Of a stretch of 51,610 nt of DNA, positions 26,415 to 38,855 are shown piece after piece. This DNA comes from Chloroflexota bacterium (GTDB lineage Bacteria > Chloroflexota > Limnocylindria > P2-11E): positions 1 through 51,610 of the forward strand of contig DAIDAP010000032.1 of the NCBI GenBank assembly GCA_027310565.1, written 5' to 3'. How positions within the stretch are numbered: position 1 is the stretch's first letter; each line of letters opens with the position of its first letter. A program made the translations under genes and the position numbers. The notes beneath the pieces are model-generated. The model had not been told where the DNA came from and searched no databases. It worked only from the letters and a program-made list of their open reading frames with translations.

Positions 26415-27779
26415 CTACGCCTCCTTCGGCGCGCCCGACGGGTCGAGCGTGACGAAGTACGAGTTGCAGGCCATCTCGATGAGCTGCGGGGTGAGCGCGG
26501 CCGGCTGCCCCAGGAAGCGCGACGTGTCAATGAGCTGCTCGAGGATGTCGCGCGGGTGGCACGAGCGCAGGCCGACGTTCTTCTTGCGGTAGATCGCGAG
26601 GATCTGGCTCATCGCCTCGGCGCGGTACTCGACGTTCTTGCGCGCGCACATGCGCTTGAAGATCTCCTCGTACTGCTCGACCGTCGGCGCCTCGATGCCG
26701 ATCTTGTAGCGGATGCGCCGCAGGAAGGCCTCGTCGACGAGGTCAGCGGGGTCGAGGTTGGTCGAGAAGATGATCAGCATGTCGAACGGGATCTCGAGCT
26801 TCTTGCCGGTGTGGAGCGTGAGGTAGTCGACGCGCTTCTCGAGCGGGACGATCCAGCGGTTCAGGAGGTCCTTCGGCGACACGCGCTGCCGGCCGAAGTC
26901 GTCGACCATGAAGATGCCGCCGTTCGCCTTCATCTGGAACGGCGCCTCGTAGAACTTCGACGTCTCGTCGTAGATGAGGTCGAGCGTCTCCAGCGTCAGC
27001 TCGCCGCCGGTCATGACGATGGGACGCTTGCTGATGACCCAGCGGTGGTCGAAGCGGACGCGATCGGCCTGCACCGGGTCGAGGATCGGCCGGTGGTAGA
27101 CCTGATCGAAGACCTTGATCACCTGCTGATCGACCTCGACGGCGTACGGGAGGACGACCTCGCCCGTCAGCAGCGACACGAGCACCTCGGCGATGGTCGT
27201 CTTGCCGTTGCCGGGCGGGCCGAACAGGAAGATCGACTTGCCCGAGTTCACCGCCGGCCCGAGCTGCGCGAGCGTCTCGCGCGGGATGACCATGTGCGAG
27301 AAGGCCTTCACGAGATCGTCGGGCGTGACGTGGATGTTCGCGATGGACTGGCGCTGCACCGCCGCGATGTAGGTGGCGAGCGGCACGGGCGCCCTGCCGA
27401 CGTACTGGCTGCGCGCGAGCGCCTCCTGCGCCTTCTCCGACCCGCGGTCGACGATGACGAACTGGTACGACGCCGACGAGAGGCCGCTGCCGCCGCGGAT
27501 CTCCACCAGGCGCTCGGTCTTGAGGAACTCCATCACCTTGTCGGTGACGCCGGTGATGGCGAGGCCGAGCGCCGACGCGAGCTCGGCCATGGTCATCTGG
27601 CCGCGCAGGTAGAGCGTCTTCAGCGCGAGGTCCGCGAGGAACCCGACCGTCAGGCCGGTCTGCTCGATGGTCTGCGGCTCGGGCGGCAGCGGGATCGCCG
27701 GCAGGTCGGGCATGGCCGACGCCGCGGCGGGCGCGGCGGGGCGCGGCGCGGTCTGCGGCTGGTACACGTTCCCTTCCAC
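26415..27779 (-). CDS. AAA+ ATPase with N-terminal winged-helix region
   Basis: A 454-residue ATPase. Residues about 55-150 look like a winged helix (MTMAELASALGLAITGVTD, then a mixed-charge wing). The AAA+ core has Walker A GPPGNGKT near residue 186, Walker B IFMVDDFG near 290, sensor 1 as FSTN and an arginine pair in FLRRIRY. The C-terminal lid contains CHPRDILEQLID. It resembles MoxR-like and other bacterial AAA+ remodelling proteins, but no MoxR partner (VWA protein) is near. It lies 12 bases after ligA on the same strand, so it is probably translated from the same message. Substrate unknown. Confidence 0.85.
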   Translation of the reverse strand: MEGNVYQPQTAPRPAAPAAASAMPDLPAIPLPPEPQTIEQTGLTVGFLADLALKTLYLRGQMTMAELASALGLAITGVTDKVMEFLKTERLVEIRGGSGLSSASYQFVIVDRGSEKAQEALARSQYVGRAPVPLATYIAAVQRQSIANIHVTPDDLVKAFSHMVIPRETLAQLGPAVNSGKSIFLFGPPGNGKTTIAEVLVSLLTGEVVLPYAVEVDQQVIKVFDQVYHRPILDPVQADRVRFDHRWVISKRPIVMTGGELTLETLDLIYDETSKFYEAPFQMKANGGIFMVDDFGRQRVSPKDLLNRWIVPLEKRVDYLTLHTGKKLEIPFDMLIIFSTNLDPADLVDEAFLRRIRYKIGIEAPTVEQYEEIFKRMCARKNVEYRAEAMSQILAIYRKKNVGLRSCHPRDILEQLIDTSRFLGQPAALTPQLIEMACNSYFVTLDPSGAPKEA

Positions 27780-27791
27780 GCCTCCTTCCGG

Positions 27792-32169
<4,378 letters not shown>

Positions 32170-32272
32170 CGCCGCGGTACTCCCACGACCCACCCCCGCG
32201 ATGACCGCCCGCGCGTCCGAAGGCGCCGATGGACCGTCGGCGGCGACCGGCGGACGAGGCGACGATGGCTTC

Positions 32273-33940
32273 ATGGGCCGGCGCGCGCGCCTGGTCGGAG
32301 CGATGGCCGTCACGCTGCTCCTCGGGACGGCCCTCGTCGCGCTCGCCTACCGCGACCGCGTGCTGCCCGGCGTGCGCGTCGCGGGCATCGAGATCGGCGG
32401 GCTCACCGAGGACGAGGCGCGCGGCCGCCTGGGGCGGATCCCGACGCCGACGATCACGCTCACCGGCGGCGCGCTGAGCGAGACCTACGCCGACACGGAC
32501 CTCGGACTCGCGTTCGACGTCGACGTCGGCGTGCGCGCCGCGTTCGCGGTCGGCCGAGAGGACGGCGTGCTCACGCGGCTCGGCGACTGGCTGCGCACGC
32601 CCTTCGCCGGTCGGGACGTCGGTCTCCCGCGCATCGTGGCCGACGCGCCGCGCCTCGACCTCGTCCTGACCGCGCTCGCGGGGACCGTCGAGCGGCCGAT
32701 CGTCGAGGGCGAGGTGTCCATCGGCGGCGAGGGCGTGCGCGTGCGCGAGCCGCAGACCGGTCTCGCGCTCGACCGCGAGCGGCTCGTCGACGCGCTGCTC
32801 GCCGCGCCGGTCCCCTCCGCGAGCGTCGCGCTGCCGATCGTCACCATCGCCCCGCGTCTCGACGCCGACGCGATCGCGGACGCGCGCGCCGCGGCGCTCG
32901 CCGCGTACGCGCCGCTCACGCTCGTGGCGGGCAGCGAGCGGACGACCGTGGACGCGCCGCGTGTCGCCGCGCTCGTCCGCATCACGGAGCAGGACTCCGG
33001 CGACGGTGCGCGGCTCGTCGCGTCCACCGACGCCGCCGCGGTCACGGCGCTCGCGGCCGACGCGGCCACCCGCCTCGACGGCGACGCGCGCGAAGCGGTG
33101 CTCGTGCCGGGCGGCGAGCGCCTCGTCGTCGAGCCGGGCCGCGACGGCGTGCGCGTCGACCTCGCCGGCGCTGCCGCGGCGATCGACCGCGCCGTCTTCA
33201 CGGCCGACCGTGTCGCGACGCTCCCCGCCGCGGTCGAGCACCCGCGGCTCACGACGGACGCGGCGCGCGCCACCGCCGATCGCCTCGTGCTCGTCGGCTC
33301 GTACACGACGTACTTCCCCGTGAACCAGGCGCGCGCCACGAACATCGGCCGCGCGGCCGCCACGTTCGACGGCACGAGCGTCGCGCCCGGCGAATCCTTC
33401 TCGTTCTGGGGCCGCATCGGGGAGGTCTCGACGCGGACCGGGTACGTCATGGCCGGGACGATCATCAGCGGCGTCTCGTCGTACGCCATCGGCGGCGGGC
33501 TCTGCCAGGTCTCGACGACGTTCTTCAACGCGGTGATCCGCGGCGGTTACCGCATCGACGAGCGACACCCACACTCCTACTACATCGAGCGCTATCCGCT
33601 CGGCCTCGACGCGGCCGTGTTCGCCGGCGCGGCGGACATGCGCTGGACGAACGACACCGCGGAGCCGGTGCTCATCCGGGCGCGGGGGACGGCCACGAGC
33701 GTCACGTTCTGGCTCTACAGCGCGCCGACCGGGCGCAGCGTCGAGATCTCGGACCCGGTGCAGTGGAACATCGTGTGGCCCTCCCCGACCCAGCCCGCCG
33801 ACCCGCAGCACGCGCCCGGCTACGTCGTGCCGGGCCGCGACGCGCTCGTCACGCGCATCGTCCGGCAGGACGGCGTCGAGATCTATCGCGACCGCTGGTA
33901 CAGCCACTACGCGCCGGTCTGGGGCGGCCCCGCGCAGTAA
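32273..33940 (+). CDS. VanW-family protein with peptidoglycan-binding (PG_binding_4) repeats
   Basis: About 555 residues. After an N-terminal anchor (LVGAMAVTLLLGTALVALAY) the chain lies outside the cell. Residues about 35-300 hold two PG_binding_4-type repeats, the first with GVRVAGIEIGGLTEDEARGR. The VanW domain follows: GESFSFWGRIGEVSTRTGY, then IGGGLCQVSTTFFNAVIRGG and HPHSYYIERYPLGLDAAVF, and a C-terminal beta segment. VanW proteins are widespread in Gram-positive-type and Chloroflexota genomes and do not by themselves indicate vancomycin resistance; no vanHAX genes are here. An in-frame ATG at 32201 would add 24 residues; neither start has a clear ribosome site, and 32273 is chosen because it places the anchor at the N-terminus. 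Confidence 0.87.
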   Translation: MGRRARLVGAMAVTLLLGTALVALAYRDRVLPGVRVAGIEIGGLTEDEARGRLGRIPTPTITLTGGALSETYADTDLGLAFDVDVGVRAAFAVGREDGVLTRLGDWLRTPFAGRDVGLPRIVADAPRLDLVLTALAGTVERPIVEGEVSIGGEGVRVREPQTGLALDRERLVDALLAAPVPSASVALPIVTIAPRLDADAIADARAAALAAYAPLTLVAGSERTTVDAPRVAALVRITEQDSGDGARLVASTDAAAVTALAADAATRLDGDAREAVLVPGGERLVVEPGRDGVRVDLAGAAAAIDRAVFTADRVATLPAAVEHPRLTTDAARATADRLVLVGSYTTYFPVNQARATNIGRAAATFDGTSVAPGESFSFWGRIGEVSTRTGYVMAGTIISGVSSYAIGGGLCQVSTTFFNAVIRGGYRIDERHPHSYYIERYPLGLDAAVFAGAADMRWTNDTAEPVLIRARGTATSVTFWLYSAPTGRSVEISDPVQWNIVWPSPTQPADPQHAPGYVVPGRDALVTRIVRQDGVEIYRDRWYSHYAPVWGGPAQ

Positions 33941-33949
33941 CCTGCCGGC

Positions 33950-35131
33950 GTGCTCGGGCGCGCGCGCCGCCGGCTCCCCTGGATCGCGCCGGTCCTCGTC
34001 CTCCTCGTCGAAGCGCCGCTCCTCTGGCCGACCCCGCACGTCGGCGACTGGTTCTACCTGTGGTTCGCCGGGCACGTCGTCGCGGGCGGCGGGTCGCCGT
34101 ACGACGTCACGAGCTGGACGGCGGCGACGACCGACTACGGCGCGCTCGCCGGCGGGATCGCGCACAACTCGATCGCCGGCCAGGACCTCTCGCTCCCGAC
34201 GAGCGACCGCTGGCTGTGGCCGCCGATCACCGCGGCCCTCCTCGCGCCGTTCGGCGCGCTGCCACTCGAGGCCGGGATCCCCCTGCTCCACCTCGCGACG
34301 ATCGCGGTCTCCGTCGCGTCCGCGCTCGTCCTCGTGCGGACGATGCTGCCGCCGGCGATGCGGCCGGTCGGGCTGGCGATCGTCGTTGCCTCGGCGCCGG
34401 CCGTCGAGGTCATGCGGGCGGCGAACCCGAGCGCGGCGATCCTGCCCGCGGTCGCGCTGCTCTTCGTCGCGCTGCGCTCGGGGTCGGCGACCGCGCTCGC
34501 GGGCGGCGCTCTCGCCCTGTTCGTCCGCTGGTCCCTCTTCCCGCTGACCGCGCTGGCGGCGGCGGCGGTGTTCGCCGCGCGGCGCGCCTGGCGGGCGCTC
34601 GCGCTCGCGGGGGCGGCCTGGCTCGCGGTGAACATGGCCGCGTTCGCCCTGACGCCGCCGCGGCTCGACGCGCTGCTCGCGGCGGGCGCCGTCCGCGCGC
34701 AGCAGGACAACGCCTCCACCTGGCGCTTCGCGGCCCAGGTCGCGCCGGCGGCGGACGCTCCGCTCGCGATCGCCATGGTGCTGGCGGCCCTCGGCCTCGT
34801 CGTGGTCGCCGTGCGGGCGGCGCCGATCGAGGCGCGGGGCGAGACGCTCGTCGCGGCCGTGCTCGCGCTCGCCGTCGCGGTCGCGCCGTACACGCGCACC
34901 TACGACGGCCTCGCCCTCCTGCCCGCCTGGCTGCTCGTGCTGCGGGCGGGCGCGGCGAGCGGGCGGGGCGCGCTCGCGATCGGCGCGGTGCTCGTCGCGG
35001 CGGCATACGGATGGGCCGCGTACCTCGTCGGCGCGGTGTCGACGCAGGAGGCCGTCGCGCTCGCGCCGTTCCTCGCGCTGGCCCTGCTGGCGGCCCCGCT
35101 CGCACCCGCGTACCGTCAGGGGGATGGATGA
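33950..35131 (+). CDS. Multi-pass membrane protein, GT87/DUF2029-like
   Basis: A 393-residue protein starting with GTG 33950, nine bases after the VanW gene. About ten membrane segments are visible. Between segments 1 and 2 lies a loop with DWFYLWFAGHVVAGGGSPYD, and a later DRWLWPP stretch, both typical of the GT-C fold polyprenyl-phosphate-dependent glycosyltransferases grouped as GT87/DUF2029. The acceptor and sugar are unknown. The position after VanW suggests work on cell-envelope glycans. The last eight bases overlap the next gene. Confidence 0.72.
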   Translation: MLGRARRRLPWIAPVLVLLVEAPLLWPTPHVGDWFYLWFAGHVVAGGGSPYDVTSWTAATTDYGALAGGIAHNSIAGQDLSLPTSDRWLWPPITAALLAPFGALPLEAGIPLLHLATIAVSVASALVLVRTMLPPAMRPVGLAIVVASAPAVEVMRAANPSAAILPAVALLFVALRSGSATALAGGALALFVRWSLFPLTALAAAAVFAARRAWRALALAGAAWLAVNMAAFALTPPRLDALLAAGAVRAQQDNASTWRFAAQVAPAADAPLAIAMVLAALGLVVVAVRAAPIEARGETLVAAVLALAVAVAPYTRTYDGLALLPAWLLVLRAGAASGRGALAIGAVLVAAAYGWAAYLVGAVSTQEAVALAPFLALALLAAPLAPAYRQGDG

Positions 35132-35807
35132 CGCGCGCGTCGCGGCGACGCTCGAGGCCTGCGAGCGCGCCCTCGCGGCCGGGGGCGCGCCCGACCTGAC
35201 CGCGCTCGGCTTCTGGCGGGCCGTCGCGGCGGCCAAGCGCGATCCGGCGCTCGTCGAGCGCTACGCGGACCGCATCGCCCGCATCGACCGCGACGCGTTC
35301 CGCCGCGGCGTCCCGCTCCGCGTGAGCGCGGCCGCCGGCCTGGCGCTCCTCGCCGCCGGCGCCGCCGCCGGCCTGGCGCTCCTCGCGCTCGCGCCCGCGC
35401 TCGCGACTCCCTGGCTCGAGCTCGTCCTCCTCGCCGGATTCGGCGCGCTGGACACGACGACGCACGGCCTCGCACACGCCGTCGTCGGCGCCCTCGCGGG
35501 GATCCGCTTCAGCGACTGGTTCGTCATCCTCCCGTCGAAGCCGCAGCCCGGCTTCAAGACCGACTACGCGTCGTACCTGCGGACGCCGGCGCGCGCGCGG
35601 GCGTGGATGCACGCGTCGGGCGCGATCGCGACGAAGCTCACCCCGTTCGCCGTCGCGGCGTACGCGCTCGCGGTCGGGGCGCAGGCGTGGGCCGTGGCGA
35701 TCCTGCTCGCGGTCGGCGTGCTGCAGGTCGTCACCGACGTGCTCTTCTCCGTGCGCTCCTCGGACTGGAAGAGGTTCCGGCGGGAGATGCGCGCTGCGCG
35801 CGGGTGA
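35124..35807 (+). CDS. Membrane protein with HGLAH motif, unknown function
   Basis: A 227-residue protein. The first 70 residues are soluble and helical. Two hydrophobic segments follow, the second leading into LDTTTHGLAHAVVGALAGI. Next comes RFSDWFVILPSKPQPGFKTDYASYLR, and two more membrane segments close the protein. HxxxH within a membrane helix, followed by a Pro-rich loop with an Asp, recalls site-2 (M50) metalloproteases, but the catalytic Glu of HExxH is Gly here, so protease activity is not expected without another base. The ATG at 35124 overlaps the preceding gene's end by eight bases, so the two are co-translated. No named family recognised. Confidence 0.6.
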   Translation: MDDARVAATLEACERALAAGGAPDLTALGFWRAVAAAKRDPALVERYADRIARIDRDAFRRGVPLRVSAAAGLALLAAGAAAGLALLALAPALATPWLELVLLAGFGALDTTTHGLAHAVVGALAGIRFSDWFVILPSKPQPGFKTDYASYLRTPARARAWMHASGAIATKLTPFAVAAYALAVGAQAWAVAILLAVGVLQVVTDVLFSVRSSDWKRFRREMRAARG

Positions 35808-35826
35808 CCGCTCGCGGAGGCGCCGG

Positions 35827-36010
35827 CTAGTGTCGTGACCCGGAAGTCATGTGCAGATGCGCGGTACCGGGACGCCGAGGCCAAGGAGCCGAGGAGGACG
35901 CACCGGAGCGCAGCCGCGGCTGCGTGAGCAGCGCCCGGACGAAGGCGACACCGGCATCGGCGGATCCGGTACCGATGCAGCTGCGCATGGATTCCGGGTC
36001 ACGACACTAG
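35827..36010. repeat. MITE-like element with 19-bp perfect inverted ends
   Basis: Ends CTAGTGTCGTGACCCGGAA (35827-35845) and its exact inverse complement (35992-36010) enclose about 146 bases with no gene. The match continues inwards imperfectly for about 25 more bases (CATG-GCAG-TGC-GGTACCGG on both arms). CTAG at the very ends is palindromic, so a TA or CTAG target site is possible. The right end gives the TAG stop codon of pcrA at 36007-36009. The same end sequence occurs at 14163-14208. No transposase for it is in the window. Confidence 0.75.
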
Positions 36011-38271
36011 GCCTTCGCCAGCTTCGCGAACGAGGCCATGAGCTTCTTCACGCCCTTGTCCGGGAACGCGACGGTGACCTCCTCGTCGTCACTGCGCAGC
36101 GTGCTGGACACGACGACGCCCGTCCCCAGGGCCGGGTGGCGCACCCTGTCGCCGGCGCGGAACTTCGTCCCGCTCGGCGGCGCCTTCCTCGGCGCCGGCT
36201 CGCTCCGCCCGGTCCAGGCGCCGGAGAGCCCCGCGAGCGCGGCCTCGCGGCGGGCCTCCCGGCGCTCCTCGTAGCGCGCGCGGCCGCGCTCCCAGTCGAG
36301 CTCGGCCCACGCGTCGCGCTCCTCGGTCTCCACCCTGCCGCGCATCTCGACCCCCTCGGCGGGGAGCTCCGTGAGGAAGCGCGACGGCGGGTTGTCGTTG
36401 GTGCGCCCGAACAGCGTGCGGTGCCGCGCGTACGTCAGGTAGCAGCGGTCCATCGCGCGCGTGATGCCGACGTAGCAGAGGCGGCGCTCCTCCTCGAGCT
36501 GGCGGTCGCTGTCGAGCGAGCGCGCGTGCGGGAACACCGCCTCCTCCATCCCGGTGAGGAACACGATCGGGAACTCCAGGCCCTTCACCGCGTGCAGGGT
36601 GATGAGCGTCGCCGCGGGGGTCGCCTCCTTCCACTCGTCCTGGTCGGAGACGAGCGCGACGCGCTCGAGGAACGCGGGCAGCTGCTCGTCCTGCGGGAGC
36701 GTGAGGAACTCGTCGGCGACGGTGCGCAGCTCGAGCACGTTCTCGTGGCGCTCCTCCCCCTCCGGGGTCCCGTCCTTGAGGTAGGTCGCGTATCCGGTCG
36801 CGCCGATGACCTCGTCGATGAGGTCCGGCAGCTCGCGCGCCGGCACGTCGGCACGGAGGCGCTCCAGCAGCCGCCCGAACGACGCGAGCGCGGTCCGCTG
36901 GCGCGCCGGGATGTCGGCGATCTCCTCCGCCCGCGGCAGCGCCTGGGCGGCCGGGATCGCGGCCGCCGCCGCGAACGCGAGCAGGCTCGTCCGCGTCTTG
37001 TCCCCGATGCCCCGCGGCGGGACGTTGAGGACGCGCGCCAGCGCCACCGAGTCCCGCGGGTTGCGCAGCAGGCGCAGGTACGCGAGCACGTCCTTCACCT
37101 CGCGCCGCTGGTAGAAGGACACGCCGCCGACGAGCTGGTATGCGAGGCCGAACGCGCGGAAGACCTCCTCGATGGGCCGCGACTGCGCGTTCGTCCGGTA
37201 GAGCACCGCGACGTCCTTCGTGCTCTTCACCTCGCCGTGCCGCTGCAGCCGCTCTATCTCGCGCGCGATCATCTCGGCCTCGGCGCGCTCGTCGTACGCC
37301 TCGATGACGACGACGGACGGACCGCCCCGACGCTCCGTCCACAGCCGCTTCTCCATTCGCGCGGCGTTGTTGCGCACGATCGACCACGCCGCATCCAGGA
37401 TGCGCTGCGTGCTGCGGTAGTTGCGCTCGAGCTTCACGACCCGGGCGCCGGGGTAGTCGCGCTCGAAGTCGAGGATGTTGCGCACGTCCGCGCCGCGCCA
37501 CGAGTAGATGCTCTGGTCGTCGTCGCCGACGACCGTGAGGTTCTGCGTGAAGCCGGCGAGGTAACGCAGCAGCACGTACTGGGCGCGGTTCGTGTCCTGG
37601 TACTCGTCGACGAGGATGTGCCGGTAGCGGTCCTGCCACCGCTCGAGCGCGCCGTCGCTCGTCTCGAACAGGCGGCACGCGAGGAGCAGCAGGTCGTCGA
37701 AGTCGACGGCGTTGTTCTCGCGCAGGAGCGCGTCGTACCGCGGCCACACGTTCGCCGCGACGCGCTCGAGCGGGCTCCGCGGCGCCTGCGCGAGATCCGC
37801 CGGACCCAGCAGCTGGTTCTTCGCGCCCGAGATGGTCGCGGCGATCGCACCCGGGGCGAACGTCTTCTCGCCGACGCCGGCCTCGGCCATGGCCTGCCGC
37901 AGCACCGCGCGCTGGTCGCCCTCGTCGTAGATGGCGAAGCCGCGGTCGACGCCCACGAGCGGGCCGTCGTGGCGCAGCAGCCGCGCGCAGAAGGCGTGGA
38001 AGGTGCCCACGGTGAGCTCGCCGAGCTGCGACGAGCCGAGCAGGCGCCCCAGGCGGTCCTTCATCTCGCGCGCGGCCTTGTTGGTGAAGGTCACCGCCAG
38101 GATGGCCCGCGGCGGCACCCCGAGGTCGCGGATGAGGTAGGCCACCCGGTGCGTGAGCACGCGTGTCTTGCCGGATCCGGCGCCGGCCAGGATGAGCAGC
38201 GGACCGGCGCCGCACGTCACGGCGGCGCGCTGCTCGGGATTCAGCCGGTCGAGGACCGGGTCCGCGGACAC
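36007..38271 (-). CDS. pcrA: ATP-dependent DNA helicase, UvrD/PcrA type
   Basis: A superfamily 1A 3'-5' helicase for repair and removal of stalled complexes. 754 residues, usual length for PcrA. Motif I is AGAGSGKT (near residue 30), Ia TFTNKAAREMKDR, II VDEYQDTN, III GDDDQSIYSWRGAD, IV ERNYRSTQRIL, V TLHAVKGLEFPIVFLTGMEE and VI RRLCYVGITRAMDR; all are intact. The C-terminal tail (FRAGDRVRHPALGTGVV) is the Tudor-like domain that contacts RNA polymerase in PcrA. The start is GTG 38271. The gene ends with TAG inside the MITE-like repeat, so its natural stop may have been replaced. Confidence 0.94.
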   Translation of the reverse strand: MSADPVLDRLNPEQRAAVTCGAGPLLILAGAGSGKTRVLTHRVAYLIRDLGVPPRAILAVTFTNKAAREMKDRLGRLLGSSQLGELTVGTFHAFCARLLRHDGPLVGVDRGFAIYDEGDQRAVLRQAMAEAGVGEKTFAPGAIAATISGAKNQLLGPADLAQAPRSPLERVAANVWPRYDALLRENNAVDFDDLLLLACRLFETSDGALERWQDRYRHILVDEYQDTNRAQYVLLRYLAGFTQNLTVVGDDDQSIYSWRGADVRNILDFERDYPGARVVKLERNYRSTQRILDAAWSIVRNNAARMEKRLWTERRGGPSVVVIEAYDERAEAEMIAREIERLQRHGEVKSTKDVAVLYRTNAQSRPIEEVFRAFGLAYQLVGGVSFYQRREVKDVLAYLRLLRNPRDSVALARVLNVPPRGIGDKTRTSLLAFAAAAAIPAAQALPRAEEIADIPARQRTALASFGRLLERLRADVPARELPDLIDEVIGATGYATYLKDGTPEGEERHENVLELRTVADEFLTLPQDEQLPAFLERVALVSDQDEWKEATPAATLITLHAVKGLEFPIVFLTGMEEAVFPHARSLDSDRQLEEERRLCYVGITRAMDRCYLTYARHRTLFGRTNDNPPSRFLTELPAEGVEMRGRVETEERDAWAELDWERGRARYEERREARREAALAGLSGAWTGRSEPAPRKAPPSGTKFRAGDRVRHPALGTGVVVSSTLRSDDEEVTVAFPDKGVKKLMASFAKLAKA

Positions 38272-38309
38272 TGCCCCGATGCTATGGGCCGGGCGCCGTG
38301 CGCGCCGTC

Positions 38310-38542
38310 TGTGGAGAAGCGCCGCGGCGCGTGGACGAGATCGGCCGCGCGGTGTGGATAACCGGCTTCACGGCCGCCGCCGGGGGGCGCACAGTCGGGG
38401 CCAATCCCGAAGGGCTTGCGCGGGGCGACTCCTCGGCCCGCGCAGGAGCTTCGGGATTCGCCTTGTCTGCGGCGCGGCGCTGCAAAGGCGGTGGAAAACT
38501 CACGGCGATTCGTGGACAGCCCGACAGCCCTGTCGTGGATAA
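38310..38542. other. Cluster of DnaA-box-like motifs
   Basis: Six motifs of the form NGTGGANNN, all on the plus strand. First triplet: TGTGGAGAA (38310), CGTGGACGA (38330), TGTGGATAA (38353; exact inverse of the DnaA box TTATCCACA). Second triplet: GGTGGAAAA (38490), CGTGGACAG (38511), CGTGGATAA (38534). Steps are 20, 23 then 21, 23 bases, about two helical turns, and the triplets are 137 bases apart with a long hairpin between. This can be a replication origin part, a DnaA-titrating site or a DnaA-controlled region. The flanking genes are pcrA and an ECF sigma gene, not dnaA or dnaN, and no AT-rich unwinding region is seen. Confidence 0.45.
38403..38458. repeat. Long interrupted hairpin between the DnaA-box-like triplets
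   Basis: Outer stem AATCCCGAAG (38403-38412) pairs exactly with CTTCGGGATT (38449-38458). Inside, GCGCGGG (38418-38424) pairs with CCCGCGC (38437-38443) around a 12-base loop. Five bases on each side between the two stems pair in part. It can form a cruciform or an RNA hairpin. No T-run follows, so a simple terminator is less likely. Confidence 0.65.
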
Positions 38543-38577
38543 GCCGATTGCCGGCCCTCCCGGCGGGCCGTATGTTT

Positions 38578-38778
38578 CCCCTCGTCCCGAGGGGTCTGCT
38601 AAAGGGACCGGACCTGAGATTCCATCAAGGGTGGCGGTCCCCGGGAGCGCAACCGGAGATAGCATCAAAGGCGGTCCGAGAGGAAATCGAGGATCGGCTC
38701 CACGGCCAGGCCGCTGAGCATCGATGCAGCGGTAGGGCACGGAGGCAGGTCGCTCGGGACGCTTCTTTGTCCGCCGGC
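38578..38778. other. Intergenic block with hairpins and a direct repeat
   Basis: Holds a perfect hairpin, CCCCTCG-TCC-CGAGGGG (38578-38594), then two similar copies of a motif: GAGATTCCATCAAGGG ending in GGCGGTCC (38616-38640) and GAGATAGCATCAAAGGCGGTCC as its shorter form (38656-38677). GGGACCG before copy 1 can pair with CGGTCCC after it. The block precedes the sigma-factor promoter. It may be a non-coding RNA or a protein-binding region. No known RNA family is recognised. Confidence 0.35.
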
Positions 38779-38804
38779 GGAACGGGCGGCGCCCGGGGTC
38801 CGTT
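38779..38804 (+). promoter_or_regulatory. Candidate ECF-sigma promoter for the sigma/anti-sigma pair
   Basis: GGAAC (38779-38783), a 17-base spacer, and CGTT (38801-38804) fit the -35/-10 pattern recognised by many ECF sigma factors. Placed about 50 bases before the ATG of the sigma gene, it suggests autoregulation. The pattern is short, so chance is possible. Confidence 0.45.
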
Positions 38805-38855
38805 GTGAGCGATCTGCCCTCATCCGCGGCCGCGCGTCGAACGTACATTCTCCGG

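Noticed and set aside
32201-33940. VanW gene as evidence of vancomycin resistance
   Set aside because: VanW-family proteins are common in envelope contexts and the resistance genes vanHAX are absent.
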